DNA of 10,774 nt from CAYQPF01 sp964419225 (GTDB taxonomy: Bacteria; Cloacimonadota; Cloacimonadia; Cloacimonadales; CAYQPF01). The translations under genes were made by a program, and so were the position numbers. The stretch lies in assembly GCA_964419225.1 (NCBI GenBank), contig CAYQPF010000162.1, positions 1 to 10,774 on the forward strand. Direction: 5' to 3'. Under the pieces are notes generated by a model. That model ran no database searches, had not been told where the DNA came from, and saw only the letters and a program-made list of their open reading frames with translations. Below are positions 1-6,821 of the stretch, piece after piece. Within the stretch, counting starts at the first letter, position 1, and the number at the start of each line of letters is the position of its first letter.

Positions 1-255
1 CGGTGGCCCAGTATCCGCCAGAATGCTGGCCCAGTATGGGCCAGAATATTCATCCTCTTCTGCGGGAATGCAGAGGCTGCAATAAGGGCTGCTGTCATGT
101 ACTCTCTTTTGGGGTCCTGCAAGGCTGCCGGTGTTAACCCTACAGAGTGGCTTGAGGATGTAATATCAAGGATATACTCATATAGCAACGGAAAGGGAAA
201 CCTGGAGGAGCTGCTCCCACACTTTTGGAGCAAGAGTCAAACTTGTGCCAGGTAA
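1..255 (+). pseudogene. IS66-family transposase, C-terminal end (partial, probably degenerate)
   Basis: The frame is open from base 1 to a TAA at 253-255. From base 58 it reads FCGNAEAAIRAAVMYSLLGS followed by CKAAGVNPTEWLEDV and ends near ELLPHFW. This is the characteristic C-terminus of IS66-family DDE transposases (the FCGN/AGS-HEAA-RAA-YSL-SCK-NP-EWL-LLP-W pattern). IS66 elements move by a DDE transposase plus accessory proteins; only this tail is visible. Upstream of base 50 the reading frame does not match the family and consists of two copies of a 23-nt repeat, so the transposase body is either interrupted there or divergent. The rest lies outside the window. The family call is firm; whether the element is intact cannot be judged here. 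Confidence 0.82.
4..49. repeat. Two tandem 23-nt repeats with an internal inverted repeat
   Basis: Positions 4-26 and 27-49 match at 19 of 23 bases; both begin TGGCCCAGTAT and share GCCAGAAT. The second copy, with the preceding C, contains CTGGCCCA-GTA-TGGGCCAG, an 8-bp perfect stem with a 3-nt loop. The repeat is in frame with the transposase tail. The array may continue left of the window. Confidence 0.6.
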
Positions 256-430
256 GAAAAACCTGGTATCAATCGTATCAAGTCTATCCAAATTTGGGTA
301 AAGTCAACCAAAATTGACCCAACTTTAACCAAAATCGCACAAACTTATGCCAAATACACCCAATTCGTGTGAAACTTTAGCAGAATAGCAAAAACTTGGG
401 TAATTTAGATGGAGTTTATCGGATGTTTAC
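256..430. mobile_element. IS66-type element, 3' non-coding end and possible terminal inverted repeat
   Basis: After the transposase stop there are about 175 nt with no gene, containing loosely repeated words such as AAATTTGGGTAA (about 290), ACCCAACTTTAACC and AAACTTGGGTAA (about 392). The sequence ending at 430 is GGATGTTTAC, so the element read inward from that end would begin 5'-GTAAACATCC. IS66-family ends typically begin with GTAA, which makes 430 a plausible right boundary. The left end and the expected 8-bp target duplication cannot be checked, so this is inference. Confidence 0.35.
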
Positions 431-493
431 TGTCTTTCTGTCGAGGAATGATAAAATACTCTGCCGTGTTTTGCTCACTGAAAGTCATAAATT

Positions 494-1414
494 TCATGCC
501 CTAAATTTTTGAAATGCTTGAACAGCAATTGTCCTAGCTGCTTCGATTTCTATATAAGGTGCAAAATGTAATTCAAAATTCTCGACACTCGATATTAAGT
601 GTTTTCTAAGTAATGTATGAGTTAACAATTCATCTCTTGATTCCTTTTCGAGTTCTTTATAAACCTCAATTATAGCATCGCCAACAATACTGTTAGGGAT
701 TATACCGGATGCGTTTAGATCAAAGATTATTTTAATTTTCTGCTTCATGTGAAAACATACTGCTTCAAGCCTGTTTTGCCGTAAATCCTTTCTGTTCAGA
801 TTGCATATTTCGATTGTCTTGACACCTCTTTGTTGTGTATCAAAACCAACTATTGTCATTCCATTTCTATCATCGCTTATTTTAAAAGAAAGTTGTTTCT
901 CCGGTTCTTTTTCAATCTCCGGATGAATCAAAAAAGGCACCTCATCTATCAGAGGACTGTTATGCGCTTGACATTTATCTTGGTCAAGTTTTAAAGAATT
1001 AAATGAAGGGGTTCTAACTCGTTTCACAACATTATTAATTGGAAATTTATTGTCTTTGCCACCTTCCGTATTACAATATCTGCATGAAGGCACCAAATTT
1101 GACCAAGTATAGCATAGCCAATAATAGCCATCATGAGTAATATCTTCTTTAACACCTTTTTTCGGTCTGTAGTGTTCTATTTCAGCTTTGCATGTTTGCT
1201 CACAATAAGCACATTTGCCATGATAATATTTGTTCAAATAGTCTCTTACTTGGGATTGGGTTTTCCCCTCAGCATCTTTGTATTCCCCTTTATATATTTT
1301 ATCTGAAATAAATACTGCTGAATCTTTCTTTGCAATTTTCTCTATATCATCAACCGTCTTAGGAGAAACTAATACAGGAGGCATATCTGTCAAATCTTTC
1401 TTAACGTATCTCAT
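494..1414 (-). CDS. ptuB: PtuB-like HNH endonuclease of a Septu anti-phage system
   Basis: This 306-residue protein is the nuclease half of Septu, which in studied systems degrades DNA when released or triggered by its ATPase partner PtuA. Visible features are an N-terminal MRYVKK start, a zinc-knuckle pair C68-x2-C71 (CAYC), the HNH core EIEHYRPK at about 78-85 (H81), and WSNLVPSCRYCN at about 104-115, with N106, a second CxxC (C111/C114) and N115, then a conserved Lys. This EIEHxRPK...NL...C-x-x-CN layout is that of the PtuB/TIGR02646-like HNH family. The C-terminal half (about 140-306) is helical-looking with no motif I recognise. Its ATG lies 5 nt after the ptuA stop, so the two genes form an operon. 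No Shine-Dalgarno sequence is obvious, as is usual in Bacteroidota. PtuAB also occurs as a retron effector, but no reverse transcriptase is present here. Confidence 0.88.
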   Translation of the reverse strand: MRYVKKDLTDMPPVLVSPKTVDDIEKIAKKDSAVFISDKIYKGEYKDAEGKTQSQVRDYLNKYYHGKCAYCEQTCKAEIEHYRPKKGVKEDITHDGYYWLCYTWSNLVPSCRYCNTEGGKDNKFPINNVVKRVRTPSFNSLKLDQDKCQAHNSPLIDEVPFLIHPEIEKEPEKQLSFKISDDRNGMTIVGFDTQQRGVKTIEICNLNRKDLRQNRLEAVCFHMKQKIKIIFDLNASGIIPNSIVGDAIIEVYKELEKESRDELLTHTLLRKHLISSVENFELHFAPYIEIEAARTIAVQAFQKFRA

Positions 1415-1419
1415 AGATG

Positions 1420-3153
1420 CTATTTCTTTAAAAGTTTAAGAATAGCATCTGTTGTTTCTTTGCTCAAATGCTGTTGTATTCTTCGGCTTTGTTCATCATT
1501 TTGAATTACCTCATCAAATGTTGTCTCAACTCTAACAAACTCATCATCGTTTTTGCTTTCTGAGAAAATGTTTTGAAAGCCAAAAATTGGTGAAGTTAAT
1601 ATCGTATTAGGCAAAAGTGTTGGGAAGTCAATCATTTCATCAAGCCTTTCAACGGAAACGCCATCTTCTTTGGTACGATTAACTTTTAGAATAATTGATT
1701 TTTTTTCTGCTGCAAGTAATGGGATTGGGCTGTGTGTACTTACAATAAACTGAATATTAGGGAACACTTGAGAAAGAGTTGTTGGTAGTTCCCTTTGTAA
1801 GATTGGGTGTAAATGATTTTCGATTTCATCAATCAGCACGATACCATGAAATTTTTCATATGAGATATTGTCGGATTTCCTTTTCAGTCTTAAATATATA
1901 TCAATAACAATATTGATAATACTTCTAAATCCAGCTGCTAGCTTATTTAACGGTAATGGTGCAAGTCTTCCTCCATTTGATAGAGTTTCTGTGAACAAGA
2001 CTTCCCTTTCTTTAACAATAATTCCTATAATTCTGCCATTGGTAACCTTATTAATTATTTCTCCTAACTCTTTGAATGTTCCTTTGTCTGAGTAATTTGT
2101 TGCAAAAAGCTCATAATTTATATTTTTCAAAAGGGTATCATTTTCAAACAAGCTTAATACGTTATTTCTACTTCTGCTTTCCATGTTTTCTGATGATTTT
2201 GATTGAACATTTAACCTTACAGGTCCATATCCAATTACATCCTGGCCAAAATCATACGATTCAATTGACTTTAATGCTCCTTTTGTTCTTACTGGAAATG
2301 CTTTTTCATTATGAGATGTTAGTTCTAGACTAATTCTGCTTTTATCCTCCAAGTACTTTTCAAGCTCAGGGTCGTTACTGGCTCCAAGAGCTATTGCCTG
2401 TAGTAGAGTTGTTTTCCCATATCCATTCTCTCCAGTAATAAATATCCATCGAGCATCAGGTCTTAAATCACTAATACTTGAGTTCTTAAATCCTTGAAAG
2501 TTTTCGATATTTATCCCTAATAAAGCATAAGGCAATTTCGGTTTGTTGAGAAACTCCCGGTATTTCTGAACTTCTAATTCTTTAAGAGTATCCCTTTCTT
2601 TGAGAACTCTTGAGTACATTGCATCAAAATCCTTTGGACTGATAAATCCAAATTTAGATACAAACTCGTCAAAGTCTGTCAGTTCGTTTTTGTCAATATA
2701 TTCATCTATTCGCCTCTTATCATTAAGAGTAAATTCCTCTAATGTAGTATTCCAATGATTACACTTATTAGAAAGTTGTTTTATCCATATTTTACTTTTC
2801 TTACTACTTGTGAATTGAATATTATCTGCATAAGTCAATTCTTCAACAAGTTTTTCAAAATAAGCATATTTTGATTCAGAATCTTTGGCAACAATTATAA
2901 GCCTACATCCTAATTTTTCATTGATTTCAAAATAAATATTTGGAGTTTTATTAATGGAATCTCCGCCTGCCCAAAAAGAAATGCACAGATAAGATTCATT
3001 TCCAGGAAACCAATAACCTTTCATAAATCTTTCATCCCTTACATTCCTCATATAGAAAAAAGGATTGATTTCACTGTTTCTGCTACGGGCTTGTTCACTC
3101 CAACTATTTAAATAGTTGAAAACATCTTCATGCATTTTTTCTTTGTTTTTCAT
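1420..3153 (-). CDS. ptuA: PtuA-like AAA/ABC-type ATPase of a Septu anti-phage system
   Basis: This 577-residue protein is the ATPase and sensor half of Septu and would bind and control the HNH nuclease encoded next to it. The ATPase domain starts near residue 211 with INIENFQGF, followed by Walker A GENGYGKTT (241-249), an LAAGFRSI segment (405-412) in the place of the ABC signature, Walker B IVLIDEIENHLHP (438-450) and the H-loop STHSP (472-476). The short insertion rather than a long coiled coil fits the PtuA/OLD-like ATPases. Residues 1 to about 200 form an extra N-terminal region (for example YWFPGNESYLCISFWAGGD) that I do not recognise. The ATG at 3151-3153 is the first start in frame; a second Met at codon 7 is an alternative. 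The nuclease gene follows after 5 nt. Septu assignment rests on the ATPase-HNH pairing plus motifs. Confidence 0.87.
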   Translation of the reverse strand: MKNKEKMHEDVFNYLNSWSEQARSRNSEINPFFYMRNVRDERFMKGYWFPGNESYLCISFWAGGDSINKTPNIYFEINEKLGCRLIIVAKDSESKYAYFEKLVEELTYADNIQFTSSKKSKIWIKQLSNKCNHWNTTLEEFTLNDKRRIDEYIDKNELTDFDEFVSKFGFISPKDFDAMYSRVLKERDTLKELEVQKYREFLNKPKLPYALLGINIENFQGFKNSSISDLRPDARWIFITGENGYGKTTLLQAIALGASNDPELEKYLEDKSRISLELTSHNEKAFPVRTKGALKSIESYDFGQDVIGYGPVRLNVQSKSSENMESRSRNNVLSLFENDTLLKNINYELFATNYSDKGTFKELGEIINKVTNGRIIGIIVKEREVLFTETLSNGGRLAPLPLNKLAAGFRSIINIVIDIYLRLKRKSDNISYEKFHGIVLIDEIENHLHPILQRELPTTLSQVFPNIQFIVSTHSPIPLLAAEKKSIILKVNRTKEDGVSVERLDEMIDFPTLLPNTILTSPIFGFQNIFSESKNDDEFVRVETTFDEVIQNDEQSRRIQQHLSKETTDAILKLLKK

Positions 3154-3183
3154 AAAAGGTATCTTAAAATTTCATTCAACAAA
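3154..3183 (-). promoter_or_regulatory. ptuA: Possible Bacteroidota-type promoter at the start of ptuA
   Basis: Read on the minus strand, TTTG (3180-3183) is followed after 18 nt by TACCTTTT (3154-3161), which matches 7 of 8 positions of the Bacteroidota -7 box (TAnnTTTG) at acceptable spacing. It abuts the annotated ATG. If it is real, the transcript would be almost leaderless or translation would begin at the Met of codon 7. This is a weak call, because such AT-rich words occur by chance. Confidence 0.3.
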
Positions 3184-3371
3184 TTTTTCTTTAACAACTT
3201 CAACGGGGCTTACTAAGGTTTAAGTAGGCAATGAATTCCCGCTTATTTATTATTCAATTGTTATTTTGAATATGTCACATCAAAGGATTTAAATTTAAAA
3301 ACATCCCCAGTGGTTAAGTTGTGGGGAGTATTATAGTTGCGCCTGCGGCAAGGCAAAATTTAAAAATTATC
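3184..3371. other. Intergenic spacer between the Septu operon and the REC-TIR gene
   Basis: This AT-rich spacer has no open frame worth calling. It contains a stem-loop TCCCCA (3304-3309)/TGGGGA (3322-3327) with a 12-nt loop and a second, weaker GC-rich hairpin near 3338-3357. Neither is followed by a T tract on the minus strand, so neither is a convincing terminator. It lies where the second arm of an attC-like site would be expected, but no match to the arm at 3372-3392 is visible. Confidence 0.4.
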
Positions 3372-3392
3372 GCATATACCATGTTAGCGGTT
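3372..3392 (-). repeat. Half of an attC-like site at the 3' end of the PPDK-like/REC-TIR unit
   Basis: Immediately after the REC-TIR stop codon the minus strand reads AACCGCTAAC then ATGGTATATGC. AACCGCTAAC is the exact reverse complement of GTTAGCGGTT just upstream of the PPDK-like gene (plus strand 5702-5711). The GCTAAC...TATATGC arrangement resembles the outer arm of the complete palindrome at 5704-5838. No complementary second arm is visible toward ptuA. Confidence 0.45.
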
Positions 3393-3394
3393 TT

Positions 3395-4393
3395 TTATTC
3401 ATTATTTAGTTTATAATCAATCGCTTCTATCATTTTTTTAAAATTGTTATCTGATAACAAATCGAGTGTCAAAGCATTCATATCCATTATAAATGAAGTT
3501 AAATCACCAAATTTTGAATAAATCTGTTTCACTTTGTCGTATTCTGCAAATTGTTCCTTTCCGATTTTATCCATTCTTTTTTGTATTAAAATGCTCCATG
3601 CCTTTTCTTTTTCTTCCCAGTATGTATAATATTCATCAAGTTTTATTGGGTCATTTAAATTAATGTATTCTAAATGTATTGGAAATATTCGATTGCTAAA
3701 TGCTTTTTTATCCAATTTACTGTTACGATAAATTTCATACAATTCAAACATGCAATAAGGCGATTTTAAATACTTATCACTTATTGCCACTATTATTAAA
3801 TTTCCTTTTCCAATTTCATTCATGAATTCACTTATCAAGCCACGATAACCTAAATCCATTTTATCTCTTTTCAAGTTATAGTTTTTTGTTTGTAGTGTGT
3901 TGTATAACAAATTAATTATTTCTTCCCTACTTTTATTTAATTCATTTTTATCTCCCCAAGCATATGAAAAATAAATAGTATTTTGAGTTTGATTAGTATC
4001 CATATTATTTTCAATCTTAACAAATATTTCACTTAAAACGAACAAAAGTTTATCGTAAAAAACTTCGGAATTTTTGTCTAAAAAATCTTTCGCTCCCAAT
4101 TTCATAGCTTCCGCAACTATTTCAGTCGTTTGAAATTCTTTTGATGTCATAAAAACGACTTTTATTTTTTTATTTTTTTCTTTGATAAATCTAAATAAAT
4201 TTAATCCTTCAATGTTATAAGATGGCGGTAACATTAAATCAATTAAAGCAATATCAATACTTCTATTGATTATCTCCATTTTTGCTTTCTCTGCATTATT
4301 ACTATAAATTACTTGATATTTATTTTTTAATAAAAATTCAACGCATTTCTCCGCAAATTCAATATTATCTTCAATGAGTAAAATCATTTTCAT
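3395..4393 (-). CDS. Response-regulator receiver domain fused to a TIR domain (REC-TIR)
   Basis: Numbering from the ATG at 4391-4393, residues 1 to about 125 are a complete receiver domain: acidic pair E8/D9, phosphoacceptor D52 in ALIDLMLP, T83 in VVFMTS and K107 in DFLDK. Residues about 138-332 are a bacterial TIR domain beginning TIYFSYAWGDKNE, with the SPYCMFELYEIY segment (211-222) placing the likely NADase Glu at E217. TIR domains in bacterial defence commonly cleave NAD+ or make cyclic ADP-ribose signals, and receiver domains switch on Asp phosphorylation. A phosphorylation-gated TIR effector is therefore the natural inference. The frame also allows a TTG one codon upstream. I chose the ATG because it overlaps the preceding stop codon as TGATG, indicating translational coupling to the PPDK-like gene. 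There is no DNA-binding output domain. The gene is very AT-rich. Domain calls are firm; the function is inferred. Confidence 0.88.
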   Translation of the reverse strand: MKMILLIEDNIEFAEKCVEFLLKNKYQVIYSNNAEKAKMEIINRSIDIALIDLMLPPSYNIEGLNLFRFIKEKNKKIKVVFMTSKEFQTTEIVAEAMKLGAKDFLDKNSEVFYDKLLFVLSEIFVKIENNMDTNQTQNTIYFSYAWGDKNELNKSREEIINLLYNTLQTKNYNLKRDKMDLGYRGLISEFMNEIGKGNLIIVAISDKYLKSPYCMFELYEIYRNSKLDKKAFSNRIFPIHLEYINLNDPIKLDEYYTYWEEKEKAWSILIQKRMDKIGKEQFAEYDKVKQIYSKFGDLTSFIMDMNALTLDLLSDNNFKKMIEAIDYKLNNE

Positions 4394-5685
4394 CAAGAAT
4401 TCAATTTATTTAGATGATTTTTTAAGACTGCTAAGTTCAGCTGTTTTTCAATAGATAAATTTTTGAATATGTCCATATTAGAACAGTACTTTTCAGTTAA
4501 ATATAGTATATTATCAATTTTATCTTTTGTTAGTTTGTTTCTATATTTTTCTTTAAATTCAAACGGTTCATTAGAAAAACAAACTTCACCTTTTGTTCCA
4601 TTTAAATATACATAACAAAATTCTTTAAAAACAAAATCATTTATACTTATTTTCTGATTTAAATAATCAAATTTGATATTATCTGCACCAACAACACATG
4701 GTTTACCCCAACCACGACAAACAAGTGCAGCATGAGAAGTCATACCACCACCTGCTGTAAATACTGCTTTGCTAAATCGCATTCTTTCTATCATTTCTGG
4801 GTTTACTTCTTCACAACCTAAAATATAATCTTCCATATCGTTTGGAATTTCAGTAAACGGAAAAACAAATCGACCTTGTGTTATACCAGCCGAAACAGGT
4901 AATCCTTTTACTTTAACAAGATTTTTATTTGTTATTTCGTAACCTTCTAATGTAGTAATCAAATTTGGTTTTAGATTACATAAAAAAGTCAGTTCATCAA
5001 TATGTTTATTGTCAAACAAATCAAGCATGGAATAGAAATAAGCATGGTCTGTCATTAATTCTGGTTTAACAGAACAAATTGCTATATTAGACAAATTAGT
5101 AAAATAAATATGACAAGGAACAGTTAATACTTTTTCAATCTCAAAAAATAATTTGTTAAATTCATCACTGATTTTGTGAAATGAATTTCTAACATTATCG
5201 CTATTACTGGAATTAGTAATTTCACCAGTTTTTGGACATCTGGTTACAAGAGAATTTATATTTTCGAAATAATTTTGTATCAAAAGTGCAGGAAAAGTAT
5301 GTTCTTCTGATAAAAAATGAGTAATTCTTATTGCGTTCGATTTATCATCAAACCAACTTTCATAAATATTTTCAATTGCAGAACAAAGGGCTTTTTCATT
5401 ATTCTTACATTTGTAATTATCATAAACACCGATATTTTCTTTATACAAACTTGTTTTAATTGATATAAATTCTGAATTACTTAAATATTTATTGACTAAA
5501 TTATTAATTACTGAAAATGATTTATTTTTTCGTTGATTATTTTTATAATCAATAAAAATATCATTTGAAACAATAATTGTTTCATTTATTGTCAAATTCG
5601 ATTTTTGAAGTCTTTTTAAATCAAAAATCTTCTTGCCAAATTTTATTTCATCAACTTGATCTATCTCTTTTAAATTAATTATCAT
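4393..5685 (-). CDS. Truncated PPDK-like protein with a swivelling phosphohistidine domain, partner of REC-TIR
   Basis: Residues about 258-370 align by eye with the phosphohistidine (PEP-utilising mobile) domain of pyruvate phosphate dikinase: KGLPVSAGITQGR, then GGGMTSHAALVCRGWGKPCVVG (about 312-333) with the phosphorylatable H318, and NGTKGEV at the end. Residues about 10-250 follow the PPDK ATP-grasp region in degenerate form: FGKK-IFDLKRL, SIKTS in place of VRSGA, ENIYESW-NAIR, and TRCPKTGE for TRNPSTGE. The equivalent of EFT is YFT (Y194 replacing the metal-binding Glu), and LQTR is CSVK (204-207), so ATP-grasp catalysis looks lost. PPDKs are about 870 residues; here the PEP/pyruvate-binding TIM barrel is absent and only a tail of about 55 residues follows. 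It therefore cannot be a working PPDK. The stop overlaps the REC-TIR ATG by one base (TGATG). I infer that it donates, relays or senses phosphoryl groups for the receiver. A pure binding or regulatory role is also possible. Confidence 0.82.
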   Translation of the reverse strand: MIINLKEIDQVDEIKFGKKIFDLKRLQKSNLTINETIIVSNDIFIDYKNNQRKNKSFSVINNLVNKYLSNSEFISIKTSLYKENIGVYDNYKCKNNEKALCSAIENIYESWFDDKSNAIRITHFLSEEHTFPALLIQNYFENINSLVTRCPKTGEITNSSNSDNVRNSFHKISDEFNKLFFEIEKVLTVPCHIYFTNLSNIAICSVKPELMTDHAYFYSMLDLFDNKHIDELTFLCNLKPNLITTLEGYEITNKNLVKVKGLPVSAGITQGRFVFPFTEIPNDMEDYILGCEEVNPEMIERMRFSKAVFTAGGGMTSHAALVCRGWGKPCVVGADNIKFDYLNQKISINDFVFKEFCYVYLNGTKGEVCFSNEPFEFKEKYRNKLTKDKIDNILYLTEKYCSNMDIFKNLSIEKQLNLAVLKNHLNKLNS

Positions 5686-5703
5686 GGTCTTTATTTTTTA
5701 TAA

Positions 5704-5838
5704 CCGCTAACGGTCGGAACTATATGCAGTTGCCGTCTGCGGGTTGCTTTCCTGTCGAGCCGCACCACCGTTGTTGCGGGCTGTGAACTTCGCAATCAGT
5801 AGGGAAACTGCAATTGACATATAGTTTTTGTTATGCGT
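5704..5838 (-). repeat. attC-like imperfect palindrome between two gene units
   Basis: This 135-nt spacer has matched arms: AACTATATG (5718-5726) pairs exactly with CATATAGTT (5818-5826). Next inward, CAGTTGC (5727-5733) pairs with GCAATTG (5810-5816) with one wobble, leaving A5817 unpaired. The outer cores on the minus strand are ACGCATAAC at the start and GTTAGCGG at the end. The central part holds shorter GC-rich inverted words such as CCGCA/TGCGG near 5760-5778. Size, arm layout, unpaired base and GTT-type end resemble chromosomal-integron attC sites; the core heptamers deviate from the RYYYAAC/GTTRRRY consensus. It could instead be a Bacteroidota extragenic palindrome. Confidence 0.55.
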
Positions 5839-5860
5839 TTGTGCTTTTCTTTCCCTTTTG

Positions 5861-6781
5861 CTAATCAAGGTCTAAATTAAATCCAGGTTTTATTTTCTTG
5901 AACTTAGCAAAAATTTCTTGTCGTGAAGTGTCCATGATTTTGCAAGCATTGTCTGATAACATATAAACTGGGCAGTCTGGTTGATTGCATCCACAAGGTT
6001 CAATTTCTTTTTTTCTTTTTAACTCAACAAAGTTGTCTCGAAGCCTAATGACGAGTTTTGTAATGTATGCAAGTTCTGTTTTTAATTGTTGGTCTGAAAT
6101 TCTGTGTCGTGATGGAATTGTTCTTATAATTGTTCCGTCACGCAACCGATGAATTCCAGTGTTCAGCACTTCAATAGTGTCTTTAATGGCTTTTTCAAAA
6201 TCTGGAATGTTTGATTCTCTATAAAATCGTGTAGTAAAAGCAGGTCGGTCAAAACATTCTGCAAGCAGGTCAACGATGTCTTTGTCGTTTTTAATATTAA
6301 TTGTTGTTGCAAATTCAATTAGTTCTGAAGCTGTGTCAGGAAACTTTTCTCCTTCAACAAATCGCTTTATTAGTTCAGGTGCGTCTTTGCGGATTAACTC
6401 TTCAAATTCAACACTAGTCCAAACGACTGCTTTTTTTATTTTTACAGAGTTAGCATATGCAATTACTTTCTTTCTCATGTCTGCTGTAACTCGTCCACCA
6501 CATACCAAAATGAAATTGTCAGGAATAGTATTGTGAGCAAAGAGTTTATCAATGTCCTCCTTTGCTTTTTTAAATGTCAAGTTGCGATAGTTGGCGCACT
6601 GATAACAATATGATTCTTTGTCAAACTGTCCCCAAATATCTCTGCCGCCATCATCGCCTGTTTGTCCAATCCATTCAATACTGTCCCATTTTTTTTGTCT
6701 AGAAACAAAAGCAAAAGTCAAGCGTTCAAATTCGTTTCCGCTTCTGTCCTCAAAGTGTATAGCTAATGTTGTTCGTTCCAT
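5861..6781 (-). CDS. Mrr-like PD-(D/E)xK restriction endonuclease (probable defence nuclease)
   Basis: This 306-residue protein has an N-terminal nuclease-like domain: GNEFERL (15-21, with E17/E19), a core strand WIGQTGDDGGRDIWG (37-51) with D48 as the probable metal-binding Asp, then YCYQCANYRNLTFKK (58-72). This is the Mrr/type IV pattern E...GGxD...QxK, except that the position normally held by Lys is A63; K71, K72 or K74 could substitute. Residues about 87-145 continue with a Rossmann-like ILVCGGRVTADMRKK and an Mrr-like WTSVEFEELIR. The C-terminal half is not recognised and carries a Cys cluster (C263, C265, C270). Mrr-like enzymes cut modified or foreign DNA. It stands alone as one unit bracketed by the cores GTTATGCGT upstream and ACGCATAAC downstream, with attC-like DNA at its 3' side. 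No methyltransferase is adjacent. The nuclease fold is likely; the target is unknown. Confidence 0.7.
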   Translation of the reverse strand: MERTTLAIHFEDRSGNEFERLTFAFVSRQKKWDSIEWIGQTGDDGGRDIWGQFDKESYCYQCANYRNLTFKKAKEDIDKLFAHNTIPDNFILVCGGRVTADMRKKVIAYANSVKIKKAVVWTSVEFEELIRKDAPELIKRFVEGEKFPDTASELIEFATTINIKNDKDIVDLLAECFDRPAFTTRFYRESNIPDFEKAIKDTIEVLNTGIHRLRDGTIIRTIPSRHRISDQQLKTELAYITKLVIRLRDNFVELKRKKEIEPCGCNQPDCPVYMLSDNACKIMDTSRQEIFAKFKKIKPGFNLDLD

Positions 6782-6821
6782 TTTTATTGTCGGTTGATGT
6801 TAGCACTGTCCCAATAGCATG

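Noticed and set aside
3304..3327. TCCCCA/TGGGGA hairpin as terminator of the REC-TIR transcript
   Set aside because: The loop is 12 nt and no T tract follows on the minus strand.
494..3394. Retron with PtuAB effectors
   Set aside because: No reverse transcriptase frame or msr/msd-like structure lies beside ptuA; this is stand-alone Septu.
3395..5685. Thoeris or Detocs system
   Set aside because: There is no ThsA-like SIR2 or SLOG protein, and no histidine kinase. The partner is a PPDK-like protein, so neither named system fits.
4393..5685. Functional pyruvate phosphate dikinase or PEP synthase
   Set aside because: It is half the usual length, the PEP/pyruvate TIM barrel is missing and ATP-site residues are changed.
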